A stretch of 64,000 bases of DNA, taken from contig JAKUPZ010000007.1 of the NCBI GenBank assembly GCA_022449765.1, positions 26,872 to 90,871 of the forward strand, in the 5' to 3' direction. The notes under the pieces are model-generated. The model made no database searches. It saw only the letters and a list, made by a program, of their open reading frames with translations, and was not told the DNA's origin. This document shows positions 45,010-57,305 of the stretch, piece after piece (the stretch's first letter is position 1; each line of letters starts with the position of its first letter). The translations under genes and the position numbers were made by a program. Source of the DNA: Dehalococcoidia bacterium. Its GTDB lineage: Bacteria; Chloroflexota; Dehalococcoidia; Lucifugimonadales; Australimonadaceae.

Positions 45010-46232
45010 TTTAGTGATTCCTCCAATTTAGTAAGAACAAACAAAACAGCGTCACGTTTATTTAGGATAATCCGATCGATCATCGCACAACGCAATTCAC
45101 GTTGCATCATTCCAATTTCAGGGCCAGGTTTTAATCCAAGCTCGATTAGCTCCGCACCAGATAATGGCATACGTAAAAGATTGCCGGCTAGGTATCGATC
45201 CAAATTCCTCGCTACCATTGGATTGGATGTCGTGCTTGCAATAACCAAAATGGCCTCCCTGTCAGTTGCTAGTAGCATTGAATACAAGTGATTAGCATCA
45301 AGAGGCGCCGTAAAAATTGACTCAATTTTTTTTAAGTAATTTATGTCGTCCAGAATTTTAGCTTGTTTTTTCGTTACACCCAAACGTTTTTTTAAGTTTA
45401 GAATTTCTTTTTCGGGCAAGACTGAGCCCAGCACTCCCAGTAAAACATTGCCTTTGCACCCACGTTGGATGGATTGTATTAAAGGGTTTTTAAGAAGTGA
45501 TGTTTTAAATAAAGGGTTTACGTGAGAAAGAATTTCTAAGCGAGTTGCTTCCATCAGTATCTCTACAGAATTTTCCTCATGTAAAATTAATTCTATTTCT
45601 CGGCGAAGTCGTGCGGCAGAAATACCGGCTATGAATGGGGAGCTTTGATTGATTAGTCCTAGAGTTTGATTTTCAATATCAAAACCAAGGCGTATTTGGT
45701 AGCGAACAGCCCGGAACAACCTAGTAGGGTCATCTAGAAAAGAGCTGGGATGCAGAATTCTAATTAATCGATTATTGATGTCTTGCTGCCCATAATTTTT
45801 ATCAACAAGTATCCCGAAATTATCTGGATGTAATGAAACAGCCATTGAATTAATTGAAAAATCTCTACGAATCAAATCTTCTTCTAAACTGCCCCAAGAG
45901 ATTACCGGGAGCGCTCCTGGCTTTGCATAGGTTTCTTTTCGGGTAGTGGCTAGATCTATGATTGTAGAGTCGAACACTAGTTTTTGAGTTTTGAATTGTG
46001 ATTTTGACTTTATTAGGCCATGGTGCGAAGCGATCAATAACTTTCCTAAATCTTCTGCAGGCGCTTCTGAGGTCAAATCAAAATCATTGATTTGACTACC
46101 CAAAATAATATCGCGAACACTGCCACCCACAAGCCATAACCAGATTCCATTATTGGCAGCAGTCATTCCCAAATTACTGAGCAGTTCAAAGTCTTTTTTT
46201 TCTAGTGCAGTTTCTAGCTCAATTACAGCCAT
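45006..46232 (-). CDS. cca: CCA-adding tRNA nucleotidyltransferase (class II)
   Basis: A 408-residue class II nucleotidyltransferase. VGGSVRD (35-41) and D50-x-D52 (NDFD) form the catalytic motif, RRDFSINSMA (139-148) is motif D-like, and DPTRLFRAVRY the next block. It adds or repairs the 3' CCA of tRNAs; all five tRNAs in this window already encode CCA, so repair is the likely role. It lies in the ligA-pth operon after a small membrane protein gene. Confidence 0.9.
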   Translation of the reverse strand: MAVIELETALEKKDFELLSNLGMTAANNGIWLWLVGGSVRDIILGSQINDFDLTSEAPAEDLGKLLIASHHGLIKSKSQFKTQKLVFDSTIIDLATTRKETYAKPGALPVISWGSLEEDLIRRDFSINSMAVSLHPDNFGILVDKNYGQQDINNRLIRILHPSSFLDDPTRLFRAVRYQIRLGFDIENQTLGLINQSSPFIAGISAARLRREIELILHEENSVEILMEATRLEILSHVNPLFKTSLLKNPLIQSIQRGCKGNVLLGVLGSVLPEKEILNLKKRLGVTKKQAKILDDINYLKKIESIFTAPLDANHLYSMLLATDREAILVIASTTSNPMVARNLDRYLAGNLLRMPLSGAELIELGLKPGPEIGMMQRELRCAMIDRIILNKRDAVLFVLTKLEESLN

Positions 46233-46262
46233 TTGATGTAGGGTAGCATGCTTTTACTATCG

Positions 46263-46820
46263 TTAGGGCCTGCAATTAGTGCCGTTTGAAATGTATCGGG
46301 GCAATCCTAAATTATCGGGCAAGGCGTTAATTTTCCAATTACCATTTTCCTTCACAAGTTCGATTTCGTGTGTAGATACGTACCTATTACGAGTATTGAA
46401 CAAAAAAATTCCTGAATTAATTTCTACATATTCAATGGCTACGGTAACGTATGCTTTATTCGGATCCATGGAATTATACTGTTTGTCTTGCGGGTAGCTC
46501 AGGCTGAAATTTCTTTCAGAGTCACGATGGTTATTGATGTATCTGAAATCATCAAATGGACAAGATTTTTGATGTACATCAGATAAAAGCTCGTGCGCGC
46601 TTTGCAGATCACTAACGTTGCCGGTGTTGAAATATACTATGTAATTTTGAACTACGGAGGAAGGCGAACCTTCTACCAAAGTTGGTAACTGCGAAGGGGA
46701 ATATTCCTCAACTCCTTTTTCAATGATCAGAAAAATTACGACTATAGTTAATAAGCATAAAATGACTACCATGCTAGCAATTATTTTTGAAAAAGGAGTT
46801 TTGAATGTTGGCATTTTCAT
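46263..46820 (-). CDS. Membrane-anchored protein of unknown function
   Basis: A 185-residue protein with one N-terminal span (IIASMVVILCLLTIVVIFLII at about 12-34) and a soluble outer domain. The C-terminal part (VTVAIEYVEINSG, YVSTHEIELVKENGNWKI) resembles an NTF2-like beta-sheet fold. Two cysteines (SCPFDD and GTNCRP) may form a disulfide. It lies six bases after the lipoprotein gene, so the two may act together at the cell surface. Confidence 0.65.
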   Translation of the reverse strand: MKMPTFKTPFSKIIASMVVILCLLTIVVIFLIIEKGVEEYSPSQLPTLVEGSPSSVVQNYIVYFNTGNVSDLQSAHELLSDVHQKSCPFDDFRYINNHRDSERNFSLSYPQDKQYNSMDPNKAYVTVAIEYVEINSGIFLFNTRNRYVSTHEIELVKENGNWKINALPDNLGLPRYISNGTNCRP

Positions 46821-46825
46821 GGTCT

Positions 46826-48670
46826 TTAGGGTTTAGATTTTACGGATAAATTGAAATGAGCATACTCCGAGGTTTTTGGAGCGGATGCTGTAATTATTAA
46901 TGTACTGGGCTGATTGACTGAAAGAGAGAGTTTATTACTCGTATTTAGCGGGAATTTTGAGACATTGTTTTTGCTATCTATGTAAATCAAAGTGAAGCTT
47001 TGACGGACGCCTCTACTAGTCATTTTAACAAAGCCATCGGATATCCAGTTTTCATCGGGTTCTTCGAAGTTATCAAAAAAGTCTAATTCCGAAATATTGA
47101 GATCGTCTATACACCAGCCGGAGGTGCTTATAGATTCATCGGTAATGTATTCGAATCTGAGCATAATAGTATTTCCTACGTAAGGACTTAAGTCGATGCT
47201 TTCATTACGCCATTTCTTTGATTGACCTGTGTAAGAAGGACCAAGTGCAGTGCCTAGAGGATTTTTAATAGACGAACGAGTTGCTTTTTGAACCTCCCAG
47301 CTTTGACCTTGGTCATTAGAAACCGTGACATACCCATGATCCCATTCGTTTTCAATATCCCACCAGGATTTGAAATTTAATGTAGCTGTTTTGATATCGC
47401 TGAGATCGAAAGTACGCGTAAGCTGAGAATTTATAGAATTCCCTCTATTGCTCCACCAGCATTTTTCGCCACTATGTGGTAACACCGGTAATATTGCTGT
47501 AGCTTTTGCACCTTCAAACGTAACCTCAATCTCCCCTTCCGGTTCTAATTTTGCGTACCAAGCTCCCCGTTGTTGTATTGAGCCAGATATTTCCTTGGAA
47601 GCGGTAATAGAAACTTGAGGCTTTATTACGTAGGGAAGGTAAGAATATGAGTATTGGGTAGATGGATCATTCAAATAATTTGCTATCAGCCAGTCCTGGA
47701 AAATTTTTTCAAAAGTTTGATCTGACCCTAATAATTTTAAAGTGCTATCAATGCCTTCAGGTCCATTTAGTGGGTTTGATACTAATGTTGCAATTCCTGA
47801 AGTTTGTAATGATTCATATAAATAACCAGCAAAAAGCGAAGCAGCAGCATAATTCGGGAGCGATTTGCCTGGCGATGATGGCCAATTGGTGATTGAAACC
47901 TGAGGATTGTTGAGGAATGTTGAAAATGGTAGGGCTTGGTAGTTGAGTTTTCTTGCAGCTAATTCTGATAAACCTTCCTGAATCCAAGCTTCTTCATTTT
48001 TATCAAGATGCCAGTGCAACAGGTGCTGCAGTTCGTGAGTTAATGTTCCCAAATAGCTAGAGTCTGTTAAATCTGCTGGCTCACTCAAGTAGATTGCCAT
48101 CCTTAAATTACTATGGCGATTGATAGATTGCGGGAGTGCGTCGGATGGTGAAAAGTAGCCTCCTAGACCTGGGAACGAACCGTGAACAATTGCAATTTTC
48201 CCTGGAAGTTTCAATTCAGGCGCAAAAAGGCTAATGGTTTTTGGCCAAATAATTTTTTCGAATTCATCAATAGCTTGTTTAATCTCAGGTAGTTTTTTAT
48301 TTGAAGTGATAGGAAAATACCAAATTGCATTATCACTTGAATAAGCAACTTTGGCTTCAAATTCAAAATAATTTGGGGTTTGTATATTCAGTCCCCAAAA
48401 ATTTCGAGTCGATCCCACGGGCTCATTGCTAAATAGTAGCTCTTCGCTTGGAGGGGGCACTGAAATATTTTTCAATCTTTTTGTAATCGCATAAACATCA
48501 GAGGGACTTGCATTTGGGATTGAGAGTAGAGGGCTGCCAATAACTTTTATTTCTGCAGAACCTACATCGTCTGCATTACTTGGTTCATTTGTTAGGACTG
48601 TACTGTCATCTGAACATGCGCTAAATAGAAGGAATGCAAAAAGAGTTAAGGCAGGAATGTAGAATTTCAA
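46826..48670 (-). CDS. Surface lipoprotein with gluzincin-like HExxH and immune inhibitor A-like C-terminus
   Basis: A 614-residue lipoprotein: a signal with lipobox LFSAC (C19). HELQH at 212-216 with E232 in QEGLSELA gives an HExxH plus downstream Glu layout of a zinc peptidase. Residues about 390-540 (SQLTRTFDLSDI, GYVTVSNDQGQSWE, LRFEYITDES, GWCIDDLNI) resemble the beta domain of M6 immune inhibitor A peptidases. Overall an exported metallopeptidase anchored to the membrane, paired with the secreted protease at the window's left end. It overlaps the pth gene by four bases. Confidence 0.75.
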   Translation of the reverse strand: MKFYIPALTLFAFLLFSACSDDSTVLTNEPSNADDVGSAEIKVIGSPLLSIPNASPSDVYAITKRLKNISVPPPSEELLFSNEPVGSTRNFWGLNIQTPNYFEFEAKVAYSSDNAIWYFPITSNKKLPEIKQAIDEFEKIIWPKTISLFAPELKLPGKIAIVHGSFPGLGGYFSPSDALPQSINRHSNLRMAIYLSEPADLTDSSYLGTLTHELQHLLHWHLDKNEEAWIQEGLSELAARKLNYQALPFSTFLNNPQVSITNWPSSPGKSLPNYAAASLFAGYLYESLQTSGIATLVSNPLNGPEGIDSTLKLLGSDQTFEKIFQDWLIANYLNDPSTQYSYSYLPYVIKPQVSITASKEISGSIQQRGAWYAKLEPEGEIEVTFEGAKATAILPVLPHSGEKCWWSNRGNSINSQLTRTFDLSDIKTATLNFKSWWDIENEWDHGYVTVSNDQGQSWEVQKATRSSIKNPLGTALGPSYTGQSKKWRNESIDLSPYVGNTIMLRFEYITDESISTSGWCIDDLNISELDFFDNFEEPDENWISDGFVKMTSRGVRQSFTLIYIDSKNNVSKFPLNTSNKLSLSVNQPSTLIITASAPKTSEYAHFNLSVKSKP

Positions 48671-49287
48671 TTGAACTTATTCATTGCGTAATCGATGCCG
48701 TATTTTACCCATGCTAAAGTAGCTTCATAGGCATCTTCAAGTGCTTTCTCAAGCACGGTTACTTCTTCAGATTCAAATTTACTGAGGACATGGTCAATAG
48801 TGTCATTCTTTGGCCTTCCAATTCCGATTCGAAGGCGCGGGAAATTACCTGTTCCCAAAGTGTTTGATATTGAATTCAATCCGTTATGTCCGCCAGAGCC
48901 ACCGGATGGTCTCATTCGAATTTGACCTACGGGAAGGTCCATGTCATCGAAGATAATTAGGCAAGAGCTAGCAGGTATGCGGTACCTATCCATTAAATAC
49001 TTGACAGCCTGGCCTGAATGATTAACAAATGTACGAGGCTTCGCGACCGTTAGGTCTTTGTTTTCAAATACACCTTCGCCAATCACTGTAGTTTTCTTTT
49101 TGATGTCGAATTTAATCTTATTTCTATCTGCAAAAAGCTCTGCAAACATGAAACCTACATTGTGCCTAGTCAGTTTATATTTCTCCCCCGGATTCCCTAA
49201 GCCAACGACAACCATTGGCTTTTTCCGGGCTGGATTTAAATGTACTTTGAATATTTGCCCCAAGTCTCCAACTATTTTTTCCAACAT
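48667..49287 (-). CDS. pth: Peptidyl-tRNA hydrolase
   Basis: A 206-residue Pth that releases peptides from dropped-off peptidyl-tRNA. MVVVGLGNPGEKY, TRHNVGFMF, and IFDDMDLPVGQIRMRPSGGS with GHNGLNSI are the family motifs. The start at 49287 (MLEKIV) lies four bases after the ligA stop; the in-frame ATG 63 bases earlier lies inside ligA. A 24-residue N-terminal extension precedes the catalytic fold. Translation is coupled with ligA. Confidence 0.92.
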   Translation of the reverse strand: MLEKIVGDLGQIFKVHLNPARKKPMVVVGLGNPGEKYKLTRHNVGFMFAELFADRNKIKFDIKKKTTVIGEGVFENKDLTVAKPRTFVNHSGQAVKYLMDRYRIPASSCLIIFDDMDLPVGQIRMRPSGGSGGHNGLNSISNTLGTGNFPRLRIGIGRPKNDTIDHVLSKFESEEVTVLEKALEDAYEATLAWVKYGIDYAMNKFN

Positions 49288-49291
49288 ATGA

Positions 49292-51471
<2,180 letters not shown>

Positions 51472-52635
51472 TTAATGATGCGGGCACGTGCACCTAAACC
51501 TTAAATTAGATCTACTCAGTTCATTTATGTTGGTGCATCCCATAAGTTTCATGTCTCTTTCTAAAGCAGTTTTATATAGCCCTAAAGCTCTCTCAACCCC
51601 TGCTTGACCAGCTGCTCCGAGTGCATACAAATATAATCTTCCACCTGCTACAGCTTTTGCGCCCATTGATAAAGCCTTTATCATATGAGTTGATCTCTGT
51701 ATGCCTCCTTCACAAATAACGTCTATTTTGTCTCCTACTGCGTCAACTATTTCGCCTAGTTGATCAAAATTTGATCTTTGGCCATCCAATTGCCTTCCAC
51801 CATGATTGGAGACAATGATCCCAGAACAACCTATATCTACAGCTCTTTTCGCATCTTCTACGCTCATTACTCCCTTCAGAGCAAAATGCCCTCCCCAGTC
51901 AGAAGCAAGCTTTTCCGCATCATTCCAATTCATCGATTGATCAAGCATAGTGGAAAAATAACTTCCTATAGACGTTGATACGTTATTTAGTTCAGATACA
52001 CTGCCTTTCAATAATGGGAGTTCAAATTTTTCACGGAATAGATAATTCAGTCCCCAATTTGGTTTAGATAGAAAGCTAAGAAAACTAGCCCATGTTAACT
52101 GGGGCGGAGATTTGAATCCGGTCCGAAGATCTCGCTCTCTGCTACCTGCAGTTATTGTGTCGACTGTAAGCGCTAGTACATCAAAATTCGAAGCCTTTAC
52201 TCTATCGAGCACCGCGTCATTTATTCCATGATCCTTGTGAAAGTAAAACTGGAACATCTTAGGGGTTTCAACTTGATCAATTTCCTCTATCGCTACAGTG
52301 CCGATAGTGGAAAGCCCAAACATCGTGTTGAATTTAGCAGCTGCTTTTGCTACGGCTCTTTCGCCGTCGTGATGGAAAAGCCTTTGCAGAGCGGTAGGTG
52401 AACAATAAAAAGGCAAGTCCATTTTTTTCCCGAATATAGTAGTCGATAAGTCTATATTCTCTACGCCGCGTAACACATTCGGGACTAATTCGACGTCATT
52501 GTAGGAACTGGTGTTTCTTTGGTACGTTATTTCGTCTTCAGCAGCACCATCTATATAATGAAATATAGGAGACGGCAATTTCTTTTTGGCAAGTTTTCTG
52601 AAATCGTGGAAATTATGGCAATCTTTCAATTTCAT
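51472..52635 (-). CDS. FMN-dependent alpha-hydroxyacid oxidase/dehydrogenase
   Basis: A 387-residue flavoenzyme of the lactate/glycolate oxidase family. SNHGGRQLDGQ is the active-site signature with catalytic His and Arg; PTALQRLFHHDGERAVA and LTVDTITAGSRERDLR are also present. It oxidises an alpha-hydroxyacid such as lactate or mandelate. The start is placed at MKLKDC because AAAAGGAG lies upstream at a normal distance; the earlier in-frame ATG by seven codons overlaps that site. It is separated from the FAD oxidoreductase gene by about 60 bases. Confidence 0.9.
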   Translation of the reverse strand: MKLKDCHNFHDFRKLAKKKLPSPIFHYIDGAAEDEITYQRNTSSYNDVELVPNVLRGVENIDLSTTIFGKKMDLPFYCSPTALQRLFHHDGERAVAKAAAKFNTMFGLSTIGTVAIEEIDQVETPKMFQFYFHKDHGINDAVLDRVKASNFDVLALTVDTITAGSRERDLRTGFKSPPQLTWASFLSFLSKPNWGLNYLFREKFELPLLKGSVSELNNVSTSIGSYFSTMLDQSMNWNDAEKLASDWGGHFALKGVMSVEDAKRAVDIGCSGIIVSNHGGRQLDGQRSNFDQLGEIVDAVGDKIDVICEGGIQRSTHMIKALSMGAKAVAGGRLYLYALGAAGQAGVERALGLYKTALERDMKLMGCTNINELSRSNLRFRCTCPHH

Positions 52636-52693
52636 GACTTTTACTCCTTTTGGCAAGGGTGCCTGCCACTCAATTTGTGGTAGCTCAGATTAA

Positions 52694-54049
52694 TTAATTC
52701 AGCCCGCGATCTTCCTTCATCAGTTGGGCAACGTTTCGTCCCATACGTACAGAATAATTTGTCCCTCGATCCTCTGGGTATATTTGTGTTGTATTAGCCA
52801 AGTAAAGATCCTTAAAAGGTGTGCGGTGGCTGGGTATGCTTTCTGTATAACCTTTGGTAACAATTGGTTGGGCAGCATCTACTTTGTGGTAGTAGTAATT
52901 AGTAACCCAGGATTCTCTGAAGTTAGGATTAATTTTTTGAAGATGAGGGATATATTCTTGGTAAAGCTCTTCAGGGGACAATTTGTACATTGGGTCGTCT
53001 TGCTCAAGGTAATTTGTTAAATAAACGATGTGTGCGCCATTGTAATATTCTGCAGGTATGAAATTAGTATGTTCAATTATTCCTAAGAAGGGTAATTCAC
53101 GATCGCCTACGTAAGTCCAATAATGAGGGGTTAATGCCCTGTCTAACTCTAGAATCACTAAGACTGCAGATAGATAGGTTTTATCAGTTAACTTGCTTAG
53201 GTAATCTTCAGGAATATGTTCTAGAATTTTTGGTAATACAAAAGAAGGAACAGTAGCTAGCACTTGATCATAACTATGGAAGGATGGGGACTCTCCTTCC
53301 GAAGCAACCTCTAGACCTGATACACGATTGTCCTCGATTACTATTTTTTTTACATATTTTGATAGATGAATTTTACCTTTGCTGTCTTCAATTCGTTTAG
53401 CCAGGGTATCAAAAATTTCGCCAAAAGAACCCGAAGGATAGGCAAGTTGTTCTTTTAATTTACCTGCGATTCCTTTTCCTCTGGAAGCAGTGCGCAGAGC
53501 AAATTTATTCCAAAGCCAAGCCATGGTGATTTGGTCGTAATAGCGGCCAAATTTACCTCTTAGCATTGGTTCGAAAATTGCATAGTAAATATTCGAACCT
53601 GCATTTTTTAATAACCATTCCGAGGCAGTTGTTTTTTCGAGGCTCTTCCATTCTTTCCTACGTTGAAGCATTAAAGTTAAAAGACCTAATTTGACTCTAT
53701 CCCATAAAGGGATTGGCCTGAAGGCCAATAGGTCAAATGGAGATGTGAATTTCCATAATTTCCCTTTAGTAAAATAACCAACGTTTGAGTCTATCCATTT
53801 CAACTTATGCGAAAGCCCCAGCTCAGTAACTAAGCCAATCATTGATTGATCACTTGTGAACAAGTGATGATACCCTCTTTCAACAGGGACACCATTAATC
53901 AAGAACGTAGACGCTTGTCCTCCTAGGAATGGAGCACTTTCATATACGTCTACGTGACATCCCTCAGAAACAAGATCATAAGCTGCCGCAAGGCCTGCAG
54001 CTCCTGCTCCAATTATTCCTACCCGATAGGTTTCGGGAAGATCATTCAC
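52694..54049 (-). CDS. FAD-dependent oxidoreductase of the amine oxidase/protoporphyrinogen oxidase fold
   Basis: A 451-residue flavoprotein. GIIGAGAAGLAAAYDL is the N-terminal FAD Rossmann motif, YESAPFLGGQAST the following block, and NTTQIYPEDRGTNYSVRMG at the C-terminus closes the FAD site. The family includes phytoene desaturases, protoporphyrinogen oxidases and UDP-galactopyranose mutase relatives. It overlaps the flippase-like gene by eight bases and sits in the run with YYY and Agl23-like genes, so a glycan- or lipid-related role is more likely than heme synthesis. Confidence 0.82.
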   Translation of the reverse strand: MNDLPETYRVGIIGAGAAGLAAAYDLVSEGCHVDVYESAPFLGGQASTFLINGVPVERGYHHLFTSDQSMIGLVTELGLSHKLKWIDSNVGYFTKGKLWKFTSPFDLLAFRPIPLWDRVKLGLLTLMLQRRKEWKSLEKTTASEWLLKNAGSNIYYAIFEPMLRGKFGRYYDQITMAWLWNKFALRTASRGKGIAGKLKEQLAYPSGSFGEIFDTLAKRIEDSKGKIHLSKYVKKIVIEDNRVSGLEVASEGESPSFHSYDQVLATVPSFVLPKILEHIPEDYLSKLTDKTYLSAVLVILELDRALTPHYWTYVGDRELPFLGIIEHTNFIPAEYYNGAHIVYLTNYLEQDDPMYKLSPEELYQEYIPHLQKINPNFRESWVTNYYYHKVDAAQPIVTKGYTESIPSHRTPFKDLYLANTTQIYPEDRGTNYSVRMGRNVAQLMKEDRGLN

Positions 54050-55073
54050 GCGGATCTCCAGTTAGTTGTTTTAGTGAAAGGCTTGCGTAAACCATATACG
54101 CGATACCAACGATTATAACGGGTAAAAGTAAAGATAAGTGCAATATGATTACATACGCGGATGCCACACCATTGCTCACTCCAAGGTAAACTAATGCAAT
54201 TGTTCCAAAGACCTCAAATGGTCCTATCGAACCTTGCGAGGAAGGGATTGAGGTAGCTAAATTGGAAACTGATACAACAATAAGCATTGCTAGGGAATAT
54301 TGCCAAATATTGGGGAAGAAGTTATCGATTCCAAATCCGTATCCTATGATTAGGTACATATAAGCTTCTGCCATCCATACAGGTACGGATAATAAAAATA
54401 CCCAAAACAACCTATCCGGTTTATTCATTCCTTTAAATCCGTTAATAAAACGTGTAATCAACGGGCTTAAAGTGGATTCAAATTTTCTTGGAAGCTTCAT
54501 TAGAAATTTTCGCGTTATAGATAGAAAGATATTGGGCTTAATTGCAATAAAAATAATTAACGCAAAGACAAGTACGAATGGAGAGACAACTATTGCAATA
54601 ATCGATTGTGGATGTAGATTTGCAGTTTCAGATAATTTTGAAACGAGTGGAGAAAGAGGCAAGAATAAACCCCCAACGAAAAGAAATAGTATAAGAGTCA
54701 GCCCGTCAAATACCCTCTCAACAAGAACAGTAGCTAATCCGGTAGCAGAAGAAATTTTTTCTCGCGTTGCTAAGTAATAACTCCTGACGAATTCGCCAGC
54801 CCGCAAGGGCAAAATGTTATTTGCTAAATAACCTACAAGTAATACGGGATAAAGTCTCGCGGTAGTAGTTGATCCGAAAGGAGAGAGCAGATATTTCCAT
54901 CGAATACTTCGGAAATATAGAGAGATAAAATATACGCATATGCCTGGAAATACATAAAAGTAATTAGCGTCGCGTAAGGACTGAATCATTTCCTTGTAGT
55001 CGATTTGAGAGATTAAAATAACCAGAAAAATAGTACTGATTATTAGTCCGATCCAATACCTACGAGACATCAT
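54042..55073 (-). CDS. Lysylphosphatidylglycerol synthase transmembrane/flippase-like membrane protein
   Basis: A 343-residue integral membrane protein (UPF0104 family) with about eight hydrophobic segments. LRSIRWKYLLSPFG and LLVGYLANNILPLRAGEFVR with RSYYLATREKISSATGLATV are the hallmark blocks. Members lie with glycosyltransferases and are thought to flip lipids or lipid-linked sugars. Overlaps the FAD oxidoreductase gene and follows the Agl23-like gene by 53 bases. Confidence 0.85.
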   Translation of the reverse strand: MMSRRYWIGLIISTIFLVILISQIDYKEMIQSLRDANYFYVFPGICVYFISLYFRSIRWKYLLSPFGSTTTARLYPVLLVGYLANNILPLRAGEFVRSYYLATREKISSATGLATVLVERVFDGLTLILFLFVGGLFLPLSPLVSKLSETANLHPQSIIAIVVSPFVLVFALIIFIAIKPNIFLSITRKFLMKLPRKFESTLSPLITRFINGFKGMNKPDRLFWVFLLSVPVWMAEAYMYLIIGYGFGIDNFFPNIWQYSLAMLIVVSVSNLATSIPSSQGSIGPFEVFGTIALVYLGVSNGVASAYVIILHLSLLLPVIIVGIAYMVYASLSLKQLTGDPRE

Positions 55074-55126
55074 TTTGAATTAACCCTACCTTTGTGCAAG
55101 AAAGATAGTATAACTAGAAAGTACGC

Positions 55127-57301
55127 CTATTGCCTTTTTGTGCACGAAGTGACGTCGTCAGTTAGCTGGTCAGCAATATAAATAATTCCATTCGAGCGCT
55201 GCATACTACTGCCCATTTCTCTCCTGACCTGATAATCGTATATGGTTTGCCATCCCTGTGACGAGACTGCACCATCAAGGATTTTGGGGAGAGTGAGTTG
55301 CTCATATGCATAATTAGGAAACCACCAGAGATGGTGGAGCTCCCCTGTTCTACGGTACGCACCTAAAGAATTCACATGATTATTTTCTGAAGCTTTGCTC
55401 ATCATTATGATTTGATATTCAGGCAGTTCTTTAATAGGGCCTTGATTTAATGGCCTGTAATCTACGTTATTAAAATCCCGCAAATACCATCTCCACTGCC
55501 AAGCAAAATTATCGGATTCATCTACAAGAATTCTTATGTCATCTTCGGACATAAGCTTGATTCGATTTAGGCATTTTGCAGCATATGATGTTTCTTGCCC
55601 TGTCTGGGAGTAAACAAGCAATTCTCTGGGTTTTTCCATGTTGTCATAGGAATAGCTTGCTCTGACTGAACTGGCTCCAATGCCAAACGCCCAAACGCAA
55701 ATAAATGAAATAGCAAGTATGGGCAGTGCTGAATATAAGCTTGGCCAATTATTGGTCGCATTTTTCCATTGAAAAATAAGGACAACGGAGTAGATCAGAG
55801 CTATGGCTCCAATCAAAATTCCGATGTAATAAATTTCAACTGAAAAAGGTTTGGAGGGAAGAATTACGTACAGGATAATAATTGGACTTGCAATGAATAG
55901 CAAAAGCCATACTAAATATATTCTAACCCGCATATAGAGACTCATTGCTTGGTGCATTAATTTATCGATTACTATTCCAGACACTATCACGAGGGGAAGT
56001 GTGATACCGGTCAGTAGCCAAGGCATTTTTTCACCTGCGATGGTGAAAAGTATTAATGTCATAGCTGCCCAAAAAATAATTATTAGATTGAAATTTGTTC
56101 GGTGCTTTAACAAGAGATAGATAGAACCAATAGTCGCTAGGACTATTGCAAGTGACTCGTAAACCATTAGGCCTAGTAGGTAGTAGTACCAAGGCTGGCT
56201 AGCACGTTCTACTGCTTGTTGTGCTATCCAGTAACCAAGCGATCCCCATACGCCTGTGAATAAGCCCTGCCAATTAGTAAAAAAGCTTGTGAATAGAATT
56301 AGCCATATAAATGCAAAGCTGCCTGCAAGTATAGGCCATCGTTTCCTATCCCAAAGTAGCCCTATCGCTACCGACAGTATCAGTAAGACTAAAAATATAA
56401 ATGCGGCAATGTATAGACTACCCCCTACTGGTGCTCCAGTTACAGCATTTGATCTAATTATTTCTCCTGCAATTACTCTAGGGTCATTCGGGTCTGGGTT
56501 TACAAGTATTACACCCAAAGCGGACTGAATAGTTCCTGCAATTGGCGCCCATAAAGGTAGTGAACATGTTCCTAGGACAATTAATAAATCGCCAGATGGA
56601 CCAATATCTGAGAGAAATCGATTGCCTTTTATCCATTGCCATAATGCTTTTGAAGTCTGAAAAATCAGTATTAAACCAATAGTACCTGCAAGTAAAAAAG
56701 CTGATTCTTTGGTGGAATAGGCTAAAGCCCATATTATCGCCCATGCAAAAAGTAAGCTGAATTTAGGAGATCTTTGGTATTTAATCATTATGATAATTAG
56801 AGCTAGAGCCCAAACTGCCATATAGATATCGTTTCGCATAAATCTACTGAAGTACAAAAATGATGGAGATATAAGCAGGTAAATTGACGCGAAAATTGCA
56901 CCGTATTTTCCAATCTCATTACGTAAGAAATAGGGCATTCCTATTAAAAATATCCCAAAAAGTGCGGGAAGAAAGCGGGCAGTAAAGTCATTTGAACCGA
57001 AAACAAAAAAGCTAGCCGCTCCACCATGGAACAAAAAAGGACCGTGAGTTAGAGGAGTATGCGAATAGCCCATACCTTGGGAGTACATCCATGAATACCA
57101 TGCATGGAGAATTTCATCGTAATGAAGAGACCGTCCGCTTAGATCCCAAAGCCTTGTAATTATGGCAATTGTAATTATGGCAACATAAGTCCACCCAACG
57201 AAAGTTCTTGGAGGACGTATGCTCTTGAAAGAATCCCATAGCCTAAGGGAAAAATATTTTGCTGATGACCAATATTCTATTGCTCTTAAAATAAATTGCA
57301 T
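55127..57301 (-). CDS. Agl23-like GT39-type membrane protein (TIGR03663 family)
   Basis: A 724-residue polytopic protein. The N-terminus (RLWDLSGRSLHYDE with a catalytic-type Asp-Glu) and LTHGPFLFHGGAASFFVFG are typical of GT-C dolichyl-phosphate mannosyltransferase relatives; RNDIYMAVWAL lies in a later loop. This family is reported to co-occur with the YYYxG family, often as a neighbour, as here (four bases from its stop). Likely transfers sugar from a polyprenyl-phosphate donor to an extracellular acceptor. Confidence 0.87.
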   Translation of the reverse strand: MQFILRAIEYWSSAKYFSLRLWDSFKSIRPPRTFVGWTYVAIITIAIITRLWDLSGRSLHYDEILHAWYSWMYSQGMGYSHTPLTHGPFLFHGGAASFFVFGSNDFTARFLPALFGIFLIGMPYFLRNEIGKYGAIFASIYLLISPSFLYFSRFMRNDIYMAVWALALIIIMIKYQRSPKFSLLFAWAIIWALAYSTKESAFLLAGTIGLILIFQTSKALWQWIKGNRFLSDIGPSGDLLIVLGTCSLPLWAPIAGTIQSALGVILVNPDPNDPRVIAGEIIRSNAVTGAPVGGSLYIAAFIFLVLLILSVAIGLLWDRKRWPILAGSFAFIWLILFTSFFTNWQGLFTGVWGSLGYWIAQQAVERASQPWYYYLLGLMVYESLAIVLATIGSIYLLLKHRTNFNLIIIFWAAMTLILFTIAGEKMPWLLTGITLPLVIVSGIVIDKLMHQAMSLYMRVRIYLVWLLLFIASPIIILYVILPSKPFSVEIYYIGILIGAIALIYSVVLIFQWKNATNNWPSLYSALPILAISFICVWAFGIGASSVRASYSYDNMEKPRELLVYSQTGQETSYAAKCLNRIKLMSEDDIRILVDESDNFAWQWRWYLRDFNNVDYRPLNQGPIKELPEYQIIMMSKASENNHVNSLGAYRRTGELHHLWWFPNYAYEQLTLPKILDGAVSSQGWQTIYDYQVRREMGSSMQRSNGIIYIADQLTDDVTSCTKRQ

Positions 57302-57305
57302 TTAA

